From Temnothorax longispinosus (taxonomy: Eukaryota; Arthropoda; Insecta; Hymenoptera; Formicidae): a stretch of 64,000 nt of DNA. Within the stretch, counting starts at the first letter, position 1. Each line of letters starts with the position of its first letter. Shown here one piece after another: positions 49,738-62,260 of this stretch. The stretch covers positions 14,632,001 to 14,696,000 of the forward strand of contig NC_092360.1 in NCBI RefSeq assembly GCF_030848805.1, given 5' to 3'. A program made the position numbers and the translations under genes. The notes below the pieces were generated by a model. It was not told the DNA's origin. It saw only the letters and a list, made by a program, of their open reading frames with translations, and did no database searches.

Positions 49738-51131
49738 GGCACATTGTGTTCTCTGTAATAGTATTATCTCAGTTAGAACTTTCTTAAATCTAATTAAAGA
49801 TAAAGCGAGGAAAAAATAAAATTTAATACTTTATTCTACTAATAGTAATTTTAGTAAACGTTAAAATATCTTCAAATATCTTCAGATAAAAAAATTGACG
49901 TGATTAACATTTTTAGTTACTGTCCTACAGCATTGACCTAAATATCAAATCGTTATTATATAGTGCAAAAATAGTTTCTAAATAATTTTTGCATTTTGTA
50001 CCGTTTTGTCCTGCTCTTTTCCACGCTTCTTTTCGTTTGACATAGTAGTATTTTGATTTAAACGGGACTAGAATTAACTCAATCGTTCAGTCCGCAACGA
50101 GTTTGCTTTTGAACGGCACATCATGTGAAAGTATGTACCGTTGTAACTTATCCCCGCTCCACCAACTGCCTTCCACGTGAGAGAGTCCGTGAAAAACCGG
50201 TTTCTCTTTACATGCAACTACACGGAGGAGCTACAATCTCTTCAGAAAATCATTATTTAAAACGTATAGATTTTTTACATGTTACAAAAGACTCAAATCC
50301 GAAAAAAAAATCACGAGAAAAGAATTTAATGCGTACTTTCCACGTGTGCTTCATCAATATCTGCAAATTTTAAATATTTCATATTTAGTTTAGGAATCTA
50401 TGAAATTTTCTGACAAGAGACGTTCTCTCTCCAATATCTAATAAAATTTCTCTCTATTAATAATAGTCTCTCTAATAATGAATTAATATTCTCATAATGA
50501 TAATATATTCTCTCTAATGAATAATGAATTTTATGCGAGAAATTCCAATAAATACACGTTTCTCCTGAAAATTAAATTCCATATTTATTATAAAATTTTA
50601 AAAAGTCTAAAAGAAATCTAATATTAAATGTAAGTAAATGCAAAAATAATTTGTACATTTTTAATGTATTTACATAAATGTTACTAATATGTTAATATTT
50701 CTTTAAAATCGATTTATTTCAAAAATACATAGTAATTTTATAATCATCTTGTGTTATTGATATACAAAATATACTCGTTCTACAATAAAATCTTAACATT
50801 ATAACATTTTATATTAAAATCTGAAAAACCTTATAACATTATATTTCCCGTGTCATTGATGTAAGTGAAAAGAAAAAAAACGTAGAAAATTTATACGCAT
50901 TCTAAATAAGCGCCTTCCGTTTATGAAACGTGCTCACGTGACCGGGCATGAAGGGTTAGGTCAGATTGGATTTCTAAAAGTTGCCGCATGGTGGAGTTCG
51001 CTCTGTTTCATCGATTCTTCTGCCTTCTGCTTCTGCCACTCCTCGGTCATTTCCTGCACGTTTGCACGTTTCTTTCCTGTCTTTCACGTTCGTGAGTTCA
51101 TCGCAGGAGAAACGTAGTGACACGTGCAAAC
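49738..51131. other. Intergenic region between TTLL15 and RpS29
   Basis: The 5' ends of TTLL15 (minus) and RpS29 (plus) face each other here. The middle (49.8-50.9 kb) is AT-rich without recognisable features. From about 50.92 kb the sequence becomes mixed and includes a CACGTG box at 50935-50940, probably marking the RpS29 promoter. Confidence 0.55.
51072..51078 (+). promoter_or_regulatory. Candidate 5' TOP motif of RpS29
   Basis: CTTTCCT lies in the pyrimidine run TTTCTTTCCTGTCTTTC, 54 bases upstream of the RpS29 ATG. Ribosomal protein mRNAs commonly start at such a tract. The exact start site cannot be read from sequence alone. Confidence 0.3.
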
Positions 51132-52037
51132 ATGGGTTTTCAAAATATTTGGTACTCACACCCACGAAAATACGGTCAAGGATCTAGGTCCTGGTTAGTA
51201 TAACGCTCTTCTCGTTCTCGCCAACTTTTATTACCAATTAAGTACTTTCGCTCGATAAATAACGCAGAATAAAGTGATCGATCCCGTAGGACGTTCGTAT
51301 GGCGTCGTTCCGAACGTCGCCGCATAGTATCAATCACCAAGACTCGATTTAAAGCGAAATATTTGATGTAATAATGATAATTAAAAAGTCGAAATACGTG
51401 TGGTATATATGTATGTATCGCCGTTAATTATTACTATCGCCTGTGCAAGCTACAAGCAGTCTAACCTCAAAAATGCACGTTGTTGAATGAAAAGACACGA
51501 AGAATAATTTAGATTTAGAAAATTATACTTGTATAGTGGATTAAATACAATAAATGGGCTATATAATCTAACGGAAAGTTGAAGACGCTTCAGTCCTCAC
51601 CAACCGGAGAGACAGACATAAAAAAAAACGTTATTGAATATCCATTTTGGTTGAACTAAACGTGTTAATTTTTCTTTCTTGGCTCCAAAATGTTTTAAAT
51701 GCAGAAAATAAAATAATTGTGGATAAATATATCAATCTCGAATCAAGATGATTCGTTTATTACATATGATTATTATATTATATGTATTAGGTGTGCAAAT
51801 GTATGTATTGTGCGATCTGAATAAAATCGATTTTGTTGCAGCCGCGCCTGTGCAAACAGACATGGGCTTATTCGTAAATACGGCCTGAACATCTGTCGAC
51901 AGTGCTTCAGGGAATATGCAGCCGATATTGGTTTCAAGAAAGTAAATATATATCCGTGTCTTTTTGATGCATTACGATGTAGACGCAAGGGATCTAACAC
52001 AGCTAAATGTGTCTTCTTTGTTTTACAGCTGGATTAA
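51132..52037 (+). CDS. RpS29: RpS29: 40S ribosomal protein S29 (uS14)
   Basis: This small zinc-binding protein of the 40S subunit head contacts 18S rRNA. Three exons (51132-51193, 51842-51941, 52029-52037) join in phase to 56 residues, exactly the family length. The protein starts MGFQNIWYSHPRKYGQGSRS, has the zinc-binding pairs CRAC and CRQC spaced by NRHGLIRKYGLNI, and ends GFKKLD. The last exon contributes only CTG GAT TAA, which is why the gene is easily missed. Introns are 648 and 87 bases with standard GT-AG borders. The first codon is fixed by the conserved MGFQN start. The gene is probably expressed constitutively and strongly. It is on the plus strand, about 1.1 kb upstream of PPP1R11. 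Confidence 0.97.
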
Positions 52038-53125
52038 ATATAATGTAGGACGTAGTACAAGAAATTCACGGGCGACGGCACTATGATTTCCACACCAACA
52101 CCCTGGGATTAAATTAACAGCAAAAAATGGAGATTGTGTAACATCTGGCACACAACGTTCTTGAAATGAATATATTTATATCTACATAATCCAATATTTT
52201 ATTTCGTATATGTTCTTTTTACATCCCCCAACAGATGGAAATGATTCTTTTTAATCTTTCTGAAAACGTAAAAATGCCATCAAAGTTTATTAAATCGTTT
52301 GAGAACGTGATGTTTGATACTTTTGATAGTAATATTAACATATTACTATTAAAAAGCATAAGATATTGATATTAAACATGAATGAGATCAGTTTTAGAGT
52401 ATGTTCATGGCACGAGATCATATAGTTTATTTGAGATTTATATAGAACTATTTTTCGGGAATTTCCAACAATACATTGTACGGACGTCAATGTTGCATCT
52501 AAAACGCACTTGATATATAAACTTCAGACGTTAAATAATCAAGACATAAAAAAATATACAGCATATAAAATTGCAAATAAAGCTCTATCTTAAATCTAAA
52601 TTGTTAATATTGAAGTCTGTTCTTTGGTACACTATATCATATTTTCTATACTTAAAATAAGAGATAGATATGCACGTAGACATCGGAGAAAAAAAAAAAG
52701 GAAAAATGAGACGTATGCATTTCCCATTAGTGTCCCGGCCGTGAGCATTAAAGGACATGTATGGAAAATTTATGCCGCAAAAAAACTTTAAAGCCTTTGT
52801 TCAGAGGGCTTTAAAAACGTGAATTTGGCAAAAAAGTGGAAATTCTACTAAAAAGTAAGACGGCGAAAAAAGAGCGGGAAAAAAAGGTTAGAGCCTATTT
52901 GACCAAAAAGAAAAAAATATTGACACTGCCAATTTGGCAGCACTGCGGCAATGGGGACTAGGGCAGCGGCAGCCCCGAGCCCGGGCAGAGGGGCAGACTG
53001 GGCAGGGTTGCGCGTAGCGCGTAGCGCGTGGGAGCTGGGAGGTTAGAGGTTACGTTTGATGCGGCGATCAGCGGCGATCGGCGATATCGATATCGTGCGT
53101 GTCCTTCGCGCGTCAACCGCGACAC
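52038..53125. other. Intergenic region between RpS29 and PPP1R11
   Basis: AT-rich DNA to about 52.9 kb, with a small inverted repeat (CTTTAAAGCC and GGCTTTAAA, about 52787-52815). A GC-rich stretch at 52.95-53.12 kb with the tandem string GCGTAGCGCGTAGCGCG probably contains the PPP1R11 promoter. Confidence 0.55.
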
Positions 53126-55783
53126 ATGGAGAGAACGATGTCGGAGCAAGCGGCTTCGCAGACGCAAACGGAAACAATCTCCGAGGCGGACGTCACCGAT
53201 TCCGGATCGCAGGTATTTACGAATATTTGTCGCACTCGCGACTTGTAGGACCCGCGTGGGCCGAAACGTCACGAGGTGTCACGAGGTGTTTTTGGCCTTG
53301 ACGCGATAAGAGTGATCGTTTATCGGAGGGGTTGAAAGTACAACTTTCTACAAGGGGTCGTGCATACAACTTTTGTCACTCACGTCATTTATCTGATTGC
53401 GTCGCCGCAATCCTTTTTTGGACGTTCGCAGAAACCGCCGCGTCATATCATTCAAATCGGGATAACTGCGACGAGGTTACGCGTTCTGTTACGTGCCACA
53501 CGCCGCACGTGTTATCTTATTAGGATTTGAAGACTTGTAACATTTTCAAAGCCTTTCATTCTCTCAAATAGTTTTTCAGCAAACAGTGCCTAATATACAA
53601 TATTCTATTAAGCCTTTATCTCGTAATCTGCGCGTTGCACGCTTTTATATTTTAAAAAGAAAAAAATCTAGGTCTAGGTGCCAACGCCTATTGCTCATAT
53701 AACTGGGTATGTTTGACGTGTGCTTTTATCTTCGTTACCCTGTTTTTATTTTTTCTCATGATTCTAAGTTCTAGTTTTTCTTTTTTCCAGGTCAATCCTT
53801 ATATTGGTTATCATCTAACACAAAGTTCTTTTTCAATAAGTAAAGATCTTGATATCGGTTTGAATTTTTAACTGTAACTCGTAGCGACGAAGCTTCGACT
53901 TGGACTCGCACGTTATTTATACTTGTCAAGTATACGCGTAAACCTTTTGGAGTAAAAGTCAGTGTCTCTACGTTTTAAAATAATACGTCGCGTCCGGTCC
54001 GGCACGTAACAGTTTCCAGCCTCGTTTGACGTTTTAGATACTGTCGATATGATACGTGGAGTACTTGCGACTCGCGGGCGAAACCGCGCTGCGGGCGAGA
54101 TGTTTTTCTCCAACTCGAGTGTACGCACGCCGAAGAGCTGCGGACGTCAAGTCGAAGACCCCGAAGACAGTCGTTCGCCGCTAAACGGGATACGAGTTTT
54201 GGATCTGACGCGGATCGTGGCCGGTCCTTACTGCACGATGATCCTGGGTGATCTAGGCGCGGAGATCTTGAAGATCGAACGACCCGACGGCGGGGACGAG
54301 TCGCGCAAGTGGGGCCCGCCGTTCTTCCGAGGAACGCAAGAGTCGACTTACTTCATGAGCGTCAACAGAAACAAAAAGAGCGTTTGCGTCGACTTGAAGA
54401 AGGGTAAAGATATCATTTACGAGCTGGCGCAGATGTGCGACATCCTGGTGGAAAATTACGTGCCGGGAAAGCTAAACGGCATGGGCTTAGGATACGACGA
54501 TATGGCCAAGATAGCACCGCGTCTCATATATTGCTCGTTGACCGGTTACGGATTCCACGGCCCGTACGCAAATAGACCCGGTTACGATGTCATCGCCGCT
54601 TCGTTAGGCGGCCTCTTACACATCACCGGGCCCAAAGACGGACCACCGTGCAAGGTCGGCGTAGCGATGACCGATCTGGCGACAGGTCTCTACGCTCACG
54701 GAGCAATTATGGCAGCTTTACTGCAAAGATCCAAGACCAACAGAGGCCAATGGATACAGTGCAATCTCTTGTCGACTCAAGTCGCGAGTCTGATAAACAT
54801 TGCTTCAAATTACTTGAATGGTAATAAGGAGGCGACGAGATGGGGATCTGAACACGAGAGCATAGTCCCTTATGAAGCCTTTCCCACAAAAAATGGATAC
54901 ATGACGATCGGGGCAGGAAGCGACGCGCAATTTATCGACGTAGTCAAAAGATTACAAATACCAGAACTCGCCACTGACGACAAGTTTGAGAGTAACATAG
55001 CTAGAGTTAAAAACAGAACGGAGCTGCTTCAACGTCTTAGAGATGCACTTCAAAAGAAGACAACGCAGGAATGGTCTGTAATATTTGAAGGGGCTTCGTT
55101 TCCTTATGGAGCAGTAAATACTATAAGAGAGGTGACGTACGCACGCTGAACTGATCTCGATGCGTTATTAACAACGTAATAAATTTCATTTTCTTGAACT
55201 TGGCGTGTACGTTTCAGGTATTCGACGATCCCCATGTAAAACACATAAAATTGGTTCAAGAAGTGGATCATCCGCGTACAGGCAAAGTAAAACTTGTTGG
55301 ACCACCTGTGACATATAGCTACGCTACCAATATAGTGCGATCCCCACCACCGACATTAGGACAACATACATTGGAAGTTTTAAAAAATATATTAAACTAT
55401 TCTGATGATAAAATAGACACGTTAATAACACAAAAAGTCGTACGATAATTAATGATGACATGAGAGAGTCCCTTTCTATCTATGTACAGCAGACAGATGA
55501 GAGAAATCTCAATTTTATTTAATAAATATGAGCCTGCTTTATTAAAACTTTTCCTAATGCTTTTAAAAAGTAGTTTGCTTTTATACATTAGTTTTATGTA
55601 CTTTTATATAAAATTCAGATAACAAATCTCACACTATTTAATATTAATCAAATTTTATAGCGAAACAAAGTTTTTAGAAAGTAGTTTTGATAATACGGCG
55701 TGTATAAGATTATTTTATTAAGATGTATTTTTTGTATTATATTATGTGTATATTATATATTTCAAGATTTGTATTTTATCATG

Positions 55784-55832
<49 letters not shown>

Positions 55833-56544
55833 ATGTGTCATATAATATATATCACATGTTTAAAAATTTCAAGATATATTACGTTACAATAAATAGTACG
55901 GAATAAAAACTTGTAAATGTTATTTGTGTGTACCTCCAGTTTTACAACAACACATTTTTTTATTATGTTTATTATAATAAATATCTGTTCAACACGTACT
56001 ATCTACTTATAATTTAAAATGTGATTAATGATTTTTTATTAATGAATTTTATTACGTTATTAAACGTGTCACGTTTTTATAGGATGTACCTACCGTACGA
56101 TTACGTCTACGAAAGCCGAAATCGAATAAAAAAGTCCAATGGACTCAGGGAACTGTAGATAATGAAAATCTAAATAAAAAGAAATCAAAATGTAGGTATT
56201 TATTTATTATCTTTGTGCACGCTTTTAAGTTTGTTTGGCAGAAAGATTCAAGTTCGTACACGATGTTTCATTTACAGGTTGTTGTATTTATGAGAAACCA
56301 AAAACTTTCGGTGAAAGTAGCTCTGAAGATAGCGATGATGAATGCGAACATTGTCATGGACATAAGGATGCTCATAAGAAAGTCTTACCTAAAGCTGGTG
56401 ATCCTGCGCGAGAAGGAATGTCATCACATCCTGGTAAACTTTTCATAGTAAATTAAGTATGCATTTGTATCTCTGTTAACCAGTTAACATATCCTTATCT
56501 CATGTTTTCTTCTTATAGAACCGATTGCAACAGGTTCAACATAA
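53126..56544 (+). CDS. PPP1R11: PPP1R11 / inhibitor-3: protein phosphatase 1 regulatory subunit 11
   Basis: A small, largely disordered inhibitor of protein phosphatase 1, also reported as a RING-less E3 ubiquitin ligase in vertebrates. Four exons (53126-53212, 56083-56191, 56278-56433, 56519-56544) join in phase to 125 residues; human PPP1R11 has 126. The Thr/Ser/Glu-rich start (MERTMSEQAASQTQTETISE) leads to VRLRLRKPKSNKKVQW, where KKVQW is the RVxF-type PP1 docking site, then TVDNENLNKKKSK. The Cys-rich part is CCCIYEKPKTFGESS, followed by DDECEHCHGH. The tail ends EPIATGST. Exon 1 is assigned by phase, donor and composition; exons 2 and 3 are certain. Intron 1 is 2870 bases and contains all of SUGCT on the same strand, so the transcript must read through that gene unless another first exon is used. 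Confidence 0.88.
54049..55448 (+). CDS. SUGCT: SUGCT: succinate-hydroxymethylglutarate/glutarate CoA-transferase
   Basis: A class III (CaiB/BaiF) CoA transferase that in mammals moves CoA from succinyl-CoA to glutarate in mitochondria, part of lysine and tryptophan breakdown. Two exons (54049-55131, 55218-55448) separated by an 86-base GT-AG intron give 437 residues; human SUGCT is about the same length. The Arg-rich start (MIRGVLATRGRNRAAGEM) suits a mitochondrial presequence. Family blocks are PLNGIRVLDLTRIVAGPYCT, RPDGGDESRKWGPPF, SVNRNKKSVCVDLK, DILVENYVPGKL, GVAMTDLATGLYAHGAIMA (likely catalytic Asp209) and RSPPPTLGQHT near the end. AATAAA at 55521-55526 lies 73 bases past the stop. Codon use is GC-richer than in neighbouring genes. 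The whole gene lies in PPP1R11 intron 1, same strand. Confidence 0.94.
55521..55526 (+). other. Polyadenylation signal of SUGCT
   Basis: Canonical AATAAA, 73 bases past the SUGCT stop. It lies inside PPP1R11 intron 1, so it must be skipped for the PPP1R11 pre-mRNA to reach its second exon. Confidence 0.65.
55785..55822. repeat. (TG)n microsatellite
   Basis: Nineteen TG units in PPP1R11 intron 1, downstream of SUGCT. Confidence 0.95.
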
Positions 56545-58261
56545 GTGTTTTTATGCTTATTGACAACTTTTCCCTAAATGGAAAATAACGTCCTTTATGC
56601 TATTTCTCGAGTCAGTGTCATACAGAAAAAGATGGACTGTAGGTGAGTAATAACATTATATAAAACATACAATAATCGAGAAAATATATCAAAATATAAC
56701 GTAGATATCATGTTGCGTTGTCGTTTTAGGTACCTACACAAACTTCAAGTATGATTTTGCGCTAGTACATATATTTATATTACAGTGCTTTAACAGTGTC
56801 GCACGGAAGATTATTAAGTGTTGTTCATATTGCTACGTGTTACACAAGTCATAATATCTTGCGAATAGTAACGTACTCAACACAGTCTTTGGAAAATAAC
56901 TTTGTCATTCCTTATATGTTTAGCTCCGATTTTCTTCATAGTACCATTTGTGCGTTATTTACTAATCTAATAGAAATCTAGATTTTATGCGCTAGAAAAA
57001 TATGAATGTATTGTTATTTTGTGACTTGTATCAACACGTTACGTACGATAGGCGTAGTTCATATATTTCATTATTACTAGGCCAAATTTGTAATCACTTT
57101 CTAATACAAAAGATTAGGAACATGTCGAAATTTAATTTTTTGTTTGAGAGATTTATTACATTTATAATCTTATAATGCACGTACTCTATAATACAAGCTC
57201 AAAAAAATGAAATAATGTATTACAACGTACGACATGTATTGTCGTACACGTATACGTATAATTACGTATGTCGCATTACATACGTTAAAGACAAAAAAAG
57301 ATGGAAAATAATGTACATTTACATCTATTCCTTGTTTCCTCTATCTAATTGTAAGCGAAGGTAAATGAACGTTGTAAATATTTCAAATGTGCATGAAAAC
57401 CAAACAGACGAAATAAGAGAATCCGTTATTAGGTCATACGTGAAAAGACGTATAACCAGAAAGAAACTTAATATTCATTGCACACTTTCATTGAGTTTCA
57501 CGTTTAAATTTCGTTGAGATAAAATTTAAAACTAGTTTTAATATATATATGTATATATATATAGACTCTGTGGATAAATTTTAAGCTGACATATTTGAGA
57601 TATTTAAAAATATCTTGAGAAATAATCAATGTGTATATACAATATGCCATATGGAATAGGTAGGACACGTTTTGATCATTACGTTCCATTTCTACCAACG
57701 TAGATTAACTTTAATATCGGTTTAACTTACTTCTTTATCTTTTAATTCTAAGAACTAGAAAAAGATAAAAAGTAAGTTACACCGAGATTAAAGTTAATCT
57801 ACGTTGGTGGAAATAAACAGATCACACTACTCTAATATTACGTTGTGAGTTTTGAAAATTAAAAAATAGTTTTATAGTACGCTTCAAGTGACGTATGTAC
57901 GTTTTTAATCTTTCGTTAGATATTTTCTGATTTTGCATTGTAACAGACACGTCAACAATATATTTTTATGATATTCATTTTCTTAACAATATTCTTAGTC
58001 ATTTTTACTTTTTTTTTTCCCAAAATAGAAGCACTCATCTAATGAGATTCTACTGTTATATTACCAAGAAATGAAAGTCTGCATATTTGCATTTGTATAA
58101 TTCCAGATAATCAAAAAATATATTCTCATTATATTTGTGCTTTTACGCAATAATAGTATTAATACGTCTGGACGATTTTGTATAGTATAACTTAAGTGTA
58201 AAATATATCTCTAAGATCTTGTAAAAATAAATGTTTAAATCGGAAATTTAATAGTTTTTAG
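56545..58261. other. Region between the convergent PPP1R11 and FBXW5 genes
   Basis: AT-rich, with no supported ORF. It should hold the PPP1R11 3' UTR on the left and the FBXW5 3' UTR on the right (an ATTAAA-type signal for the minus strand lies at about 58247-58252). The palindromic element at 57688-57814 lies in between. Confidence 0.6.
57688..57814. mobile_element. Palindromic MITE-like element, 127 bp
   Basis: The arms begin ATTTCTACCAACGTAGATTA and its counterpart TAATCTACGTTGGTGGAAAT. They run about 55 bases each, with four or five mismatches and a one-base length difference, around a short centre (AATTCTAAGAACTAG). There is no coding capacity. No clear target-site duplication was seen. 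Confidence 0.8.
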
Positions 58262-61200
58262 TCAGTCAATGTTAGTACCACTTTTCTGAAACTTATGTCT
58301 CTTTCGCACTTCCATCCCCCTACGATAGGACTTTTCATCTAAACCTAAAGCCTTCACCATAGCTCGACTCCGCCATATCTTAACTGTATAGTCGTCACTG
58401 GTTGTAACCAACATCTCAGGATCGCGTGGATTAAAAGCTACTGAATTGACTACATCACTGTGGGGAAACTTTGCTAAGCAAATTCCATAATGTCTATCCC
58501 ATAAGTAACCATGTTTATCTTCCGCACCACTGCAAACAAAGATATTTTATAACAATGTTTTATATTTTGAACATAAGATTTTATATCACGTTAAAGTAAC
58601 AACGTAAATACAAGCGTACGACGTACCTCGCTACGTATTCGTTACATACATCCAAAAATATAAAGAAACATTCGTTATTAGGCGTATATGCTTTGTGGGC
58701 TCTTAACATCGTGCCAACTTGTTTTAACGTTACCAAGTCGATCACATGGATATCAATTTCTTGAGCTATTGGCGGTGGTTGTAAAGGATTGGTAATAACG
58801 TAACCCTTCGGCCACGGCCTTGTATTTACATAAAGATACCTGGAGACATGCATAATGAGTCGTACACACACACATATTTCATGTTTCACTTTACCTTACG
58901 TATCGACGTCGCGAACTGACCTATGATCGGGAGAAAGTCCCATTCCAATAATATGACCATGAAGATCAATTAGATGATCTATTTTATCGAATTTGTCCGC
59001 CACAGATTCATAATTTAACCAATCTTCCATCGGCGGAGTATTCTGTCTCTCTCGTTCCCTCTTTTGTTGCGCTATTCTCTCGCGCAGCGACGGTCCTGGA
59101 TCCAATCTTCGTGGAAAAGTGACTACGTTGATCCTCTTAAAGCCAACTTTATGCGGAGTATATGTTTTTGAGCCAGTTGTAAAAATAAGAAGTTTCTCAG
59201 GATTATTGGCTAACTCGTCTGTATCACATTCTTCGGTTATTGAAGATTCTGTAAACACTTTTTTTTTTTCATCATGTCCTACAGTGCGTAGAATGGCCGG
59301 TTACAGTTTCTTCGTGCCATGCCGTACGCATGTACGTTTCCTACCTCCAGACTCGCTTTCTTCTTCCCACTGTGGCGTCTCACTTTCGCTATCGCTTTCG
59401 CTATGCGCCTTCTTTTGCATCTCAACCTGCCTATATTCCTGATTGTACTGTATAGGACTAGCATATTCAAAACCATCACCAAGTTTTCTCCAATTCGAAA
59501 ATGCACCCTCTAATTTACTATATCTATCATGTGTTTATATATTATATATAATGTTACGTGCTAATAAGAGTTATATGATACAAGTTATACATAAAAAAAG
59601 AACGTCATACTGTATTCTCGATGACGTAATGTAGTATACCGGCTCCTCCTGCGTCTGCGAGCTATTAGACTCGCCCGAAGGCGACAACAAATCCTTGTGA
59701 CTCGGTGGGTTTCCTTTTTCTTCCTTTGTGTTCGAGGAAGATGGTTGGCTCTGTTGTTCGGTGGATTCAGCTGGAGCAGGTGCTAAACAATTTGCAACCA
59801 TAATTGCCCTAATCGAGGAAGCATTTCCATTATAGAATCTGAAAATCATTACATTATAAAAAAAATAAAAATATTACACGCCATTTAAAAAAGTTTGCTT
59901 ACGTTTCCAACAAAAAGTTAACGTGGTCGATTAAAAAGATATACCGAGTTGTTACTTTACCTAAAGAGCTGCGTCATAATGGGCACATGTTCGCTAGCTG
60001 ATTCCTGGTTTGCCTTATTGAGCCAAACTACGCTAGTACTGACCAAATGTGCCAGCCAATGCAGATTTCCACTCAAAAGGTAACGTTCACTGTACCATGT
60101 ACCAAATATGTCATACGGCTTATTCACTACTCTACATTGAAGGTCAAAGCCAGCTACAAATAAGCAGAAAACACATATATATATATATATATATAAGCAT
60201 TTATTTGAACAAGATAATTGATTTCTTTTATCAAACGTTGTATCGTCAGATACGTTTGTTGATTCCCCGTTTAAGATTTATCTGTCTGCATCGTATAATC
60301 TTTATTTTATTGATACGTATAAGATCTTACGCTCTCGCTTGCACTTACGTGCTACTCTGAATACTGCTATTTCTCCCGAAGTACTGTGGGGTGTACCAAA
60401 ATGGACACCAGACACAAGAAGCAACGTATCTGTACAATTAAACTGGGAAAATTGTGTGTACTTCCAACTAAATGTCTTCATATCATGCAAATATTTTATG
60501 GTAACAGGATACTGACTTTGCCATACCTGAAACAAAAGCACGCGAGTGACAAATGTAAGTTGTAGCATGAGAGAGAAAATAATACGTGCAAGATGAGAGA
60601 CAAGCTTACAAGAATATATCCATCTTTTGAACAGGTTGCAAACATTTTGCCATTGTGAGAAAAGCTCACGTGTAAGACCTGATGCGAATGTTCTTTAAGA
60701 ACTTCAGTTTCTATCAATGGAGTGTGATATGCCAAACGTTTGAATTCTCCCAACCAGGAGGTTTTTCCTACCAAAAAAAGAAGAATATTATACATATGGA
60801 AATAGATAAATTACGTAATGTGGGATTTCTTTATGTACATAAAAAGTTTTTCTAGAATATCAGAAAAACCCCTTGAAAGATATTAAAATTATATGTACAT
60901 TATTGTTAATAAGATTAATAAGAAAGGAACACGCTCAGACAATGAACCCTGCTACTAATCTCAATACGTAGAACGTTACAATATTACAAAACTTAACACT
61001 GCTTTGTTATTATTTTCCACTATTATTGCTTTCTCATTTGCTATATGTAGAATCGTTATCCACGTCAGCTGATCTAGCAGCTTTTGCTCCGAGCTTGAAT
61101 CGATCTTCTCGTCGGAAAGTAAACGGTATAAATTTATACTTTTTTTCTAATGCAATATCCGGCGGATAATGTTATTTTCGATCGCGGATCGTGAAGAAGC

Positions 61201-61531
61201 GCGAATACACTCGTGACTCGTGGCGGGACGTACCTGGCACGATGCCGACATCCGGATCTATCTTGTACGTCCGATAAAATAAATACTTCCAGAGGAACTC
61301 GTCGCGCGACACCCTGTACCACGATCGACACACCGCGCCCGCGGTCATCAACTCCCTCGGCGACAGGTACTGGAAGATGCTCAGGAGAATCGAATCCGAC
61401 ATAACGTACCACGTCAAGTCACCTTCGCTACGCGACGAGTACTCGCTGCCGTCGTCCGACTCGCTGACGCTGACGTCCTCGTCGGACGTTTGGTCGGCCC
61501 GCGCGACATCCTCGACGTCGACGTCGTCCAT
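58262..61531 (-). CDS. FBXW5: FBXW5: F-box/WD40 repeat protein 5
   Basis: This substrate receptor of cullin-RING ubiquitin ligases binds SKP1 by its F-box and can also join DDB1-CUL4. Known mammalian targets include SASS6 and TSC2. Nine minus-strand exons join in phase: 61531-61234, 60767-60610, 60526-60349, 60153-59961, 59838-59611, 59517-59345, 59248-58921, 58839-58627, 58529-58262, giving 678 residues (human 566). An acidic start (residues 1-38) precedes the F-box (about 43-90: ILLSIFQYLSPRELM, VCRSWYRVSRDEFLWKYLF). WD repeats include VLHVSFSHNGKMFATCSKDG and VVNSVAFNPRDPEML. Conserved blocks are YTQFSQFN, VVNKPYDIFG, LIDLHGHIIGMGLSPDHR, PLQPPPIAQEID and AHKAYTPNNECFFIFLDV. Extra length comes from a Ser/Gln/Glu-rich insert around residues 310-400. 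Intron 1 is 466 bases; the others are short. Confidence 0.95.
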
Positions 61532-62260
61532 CGTCGACGCGCGGCGGTTTATTTACTGGAACAGCTGATACCTGTCAACTACTACTACCGACCGCTACTA
61601 CGCTGTCGTCACGTCAAGGATGCGCCAAGCGCCAAGCGCCAACGTCTCACGTCTCCAACTCGACTGAGGAGTGAGGTTAGATTGGTTAGAATCACGTAAT
61701 ATCCTGGTCGTGCGCCCGCCCGGTGCGCCGTCGCCACCCTCCGCAAGCGTTCACGACACTTCACGATCGAGTGCATCGCGAGTATCGCGATCGTGTCGGC
61801 CGTGTCGCGCAACACCACGCACGGTAAAAATACGATACGAGCCGTTGCATCTCGAAAGTGACACGCATCCGTGCCAATTTGTAATGGCATCCAATAACAG
61901 AATTTATTATTAGAGACAAAAATTTCCTATTGGATGTCGGATCGTCGTACGTCGAACATCGGACGCAGTGTGAATCCTCCATAAGGTTCACCCGCTGTCT
62001 TTCGATGAATTTCGGAACACTCCGATCTCCGATCCGATATCCAATGGCCGATCGATAGTGAAACTTGAAACGAGAACGAGAACGAGAACGTTCTCCCGCT
62101 CCAAACTTCGCTATTACGACACGACACATTAGTAGACTCAGTATTCTTCCACCATGAGTGAACTACTTCTTTTTCTTTTACTTGCACAGCTTGCACCTTG
62201 GCACCTTGCACTCTACAGATAGTCCAGATGAATCTACTGCGTGTAAGTCGGATCTGATAA
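61532..62260 (-). promoter_or_regulatory. FBXW5 5' flank
   Basis: Moderately GC-rich sequence upstream of the FBXW5 ATG, probably holding its promoter and 5' UTR. It is interrupted by a MITE arm (61927-61981), by a second short inverted copy of the same arm core (62030-62047) and by a GAGAAC repeat near 62070-62090. Confidence 0.5.
61927..61981. mobile_element. Partial copy (one arm) of the 62983 MITE family
   Basis: CTATTGGATGTCGG at the inner side and GGACGCAGTGTGAATCCTCC at the outer side match the right arm of the complete element at 62983-63134. The outer end is followed by TAA, as expected for the TTA/TAA target of that family. A reversed core, CGATCCGATATCCAATGG, occurs at 62030-62047. 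Confidence 0.75.
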
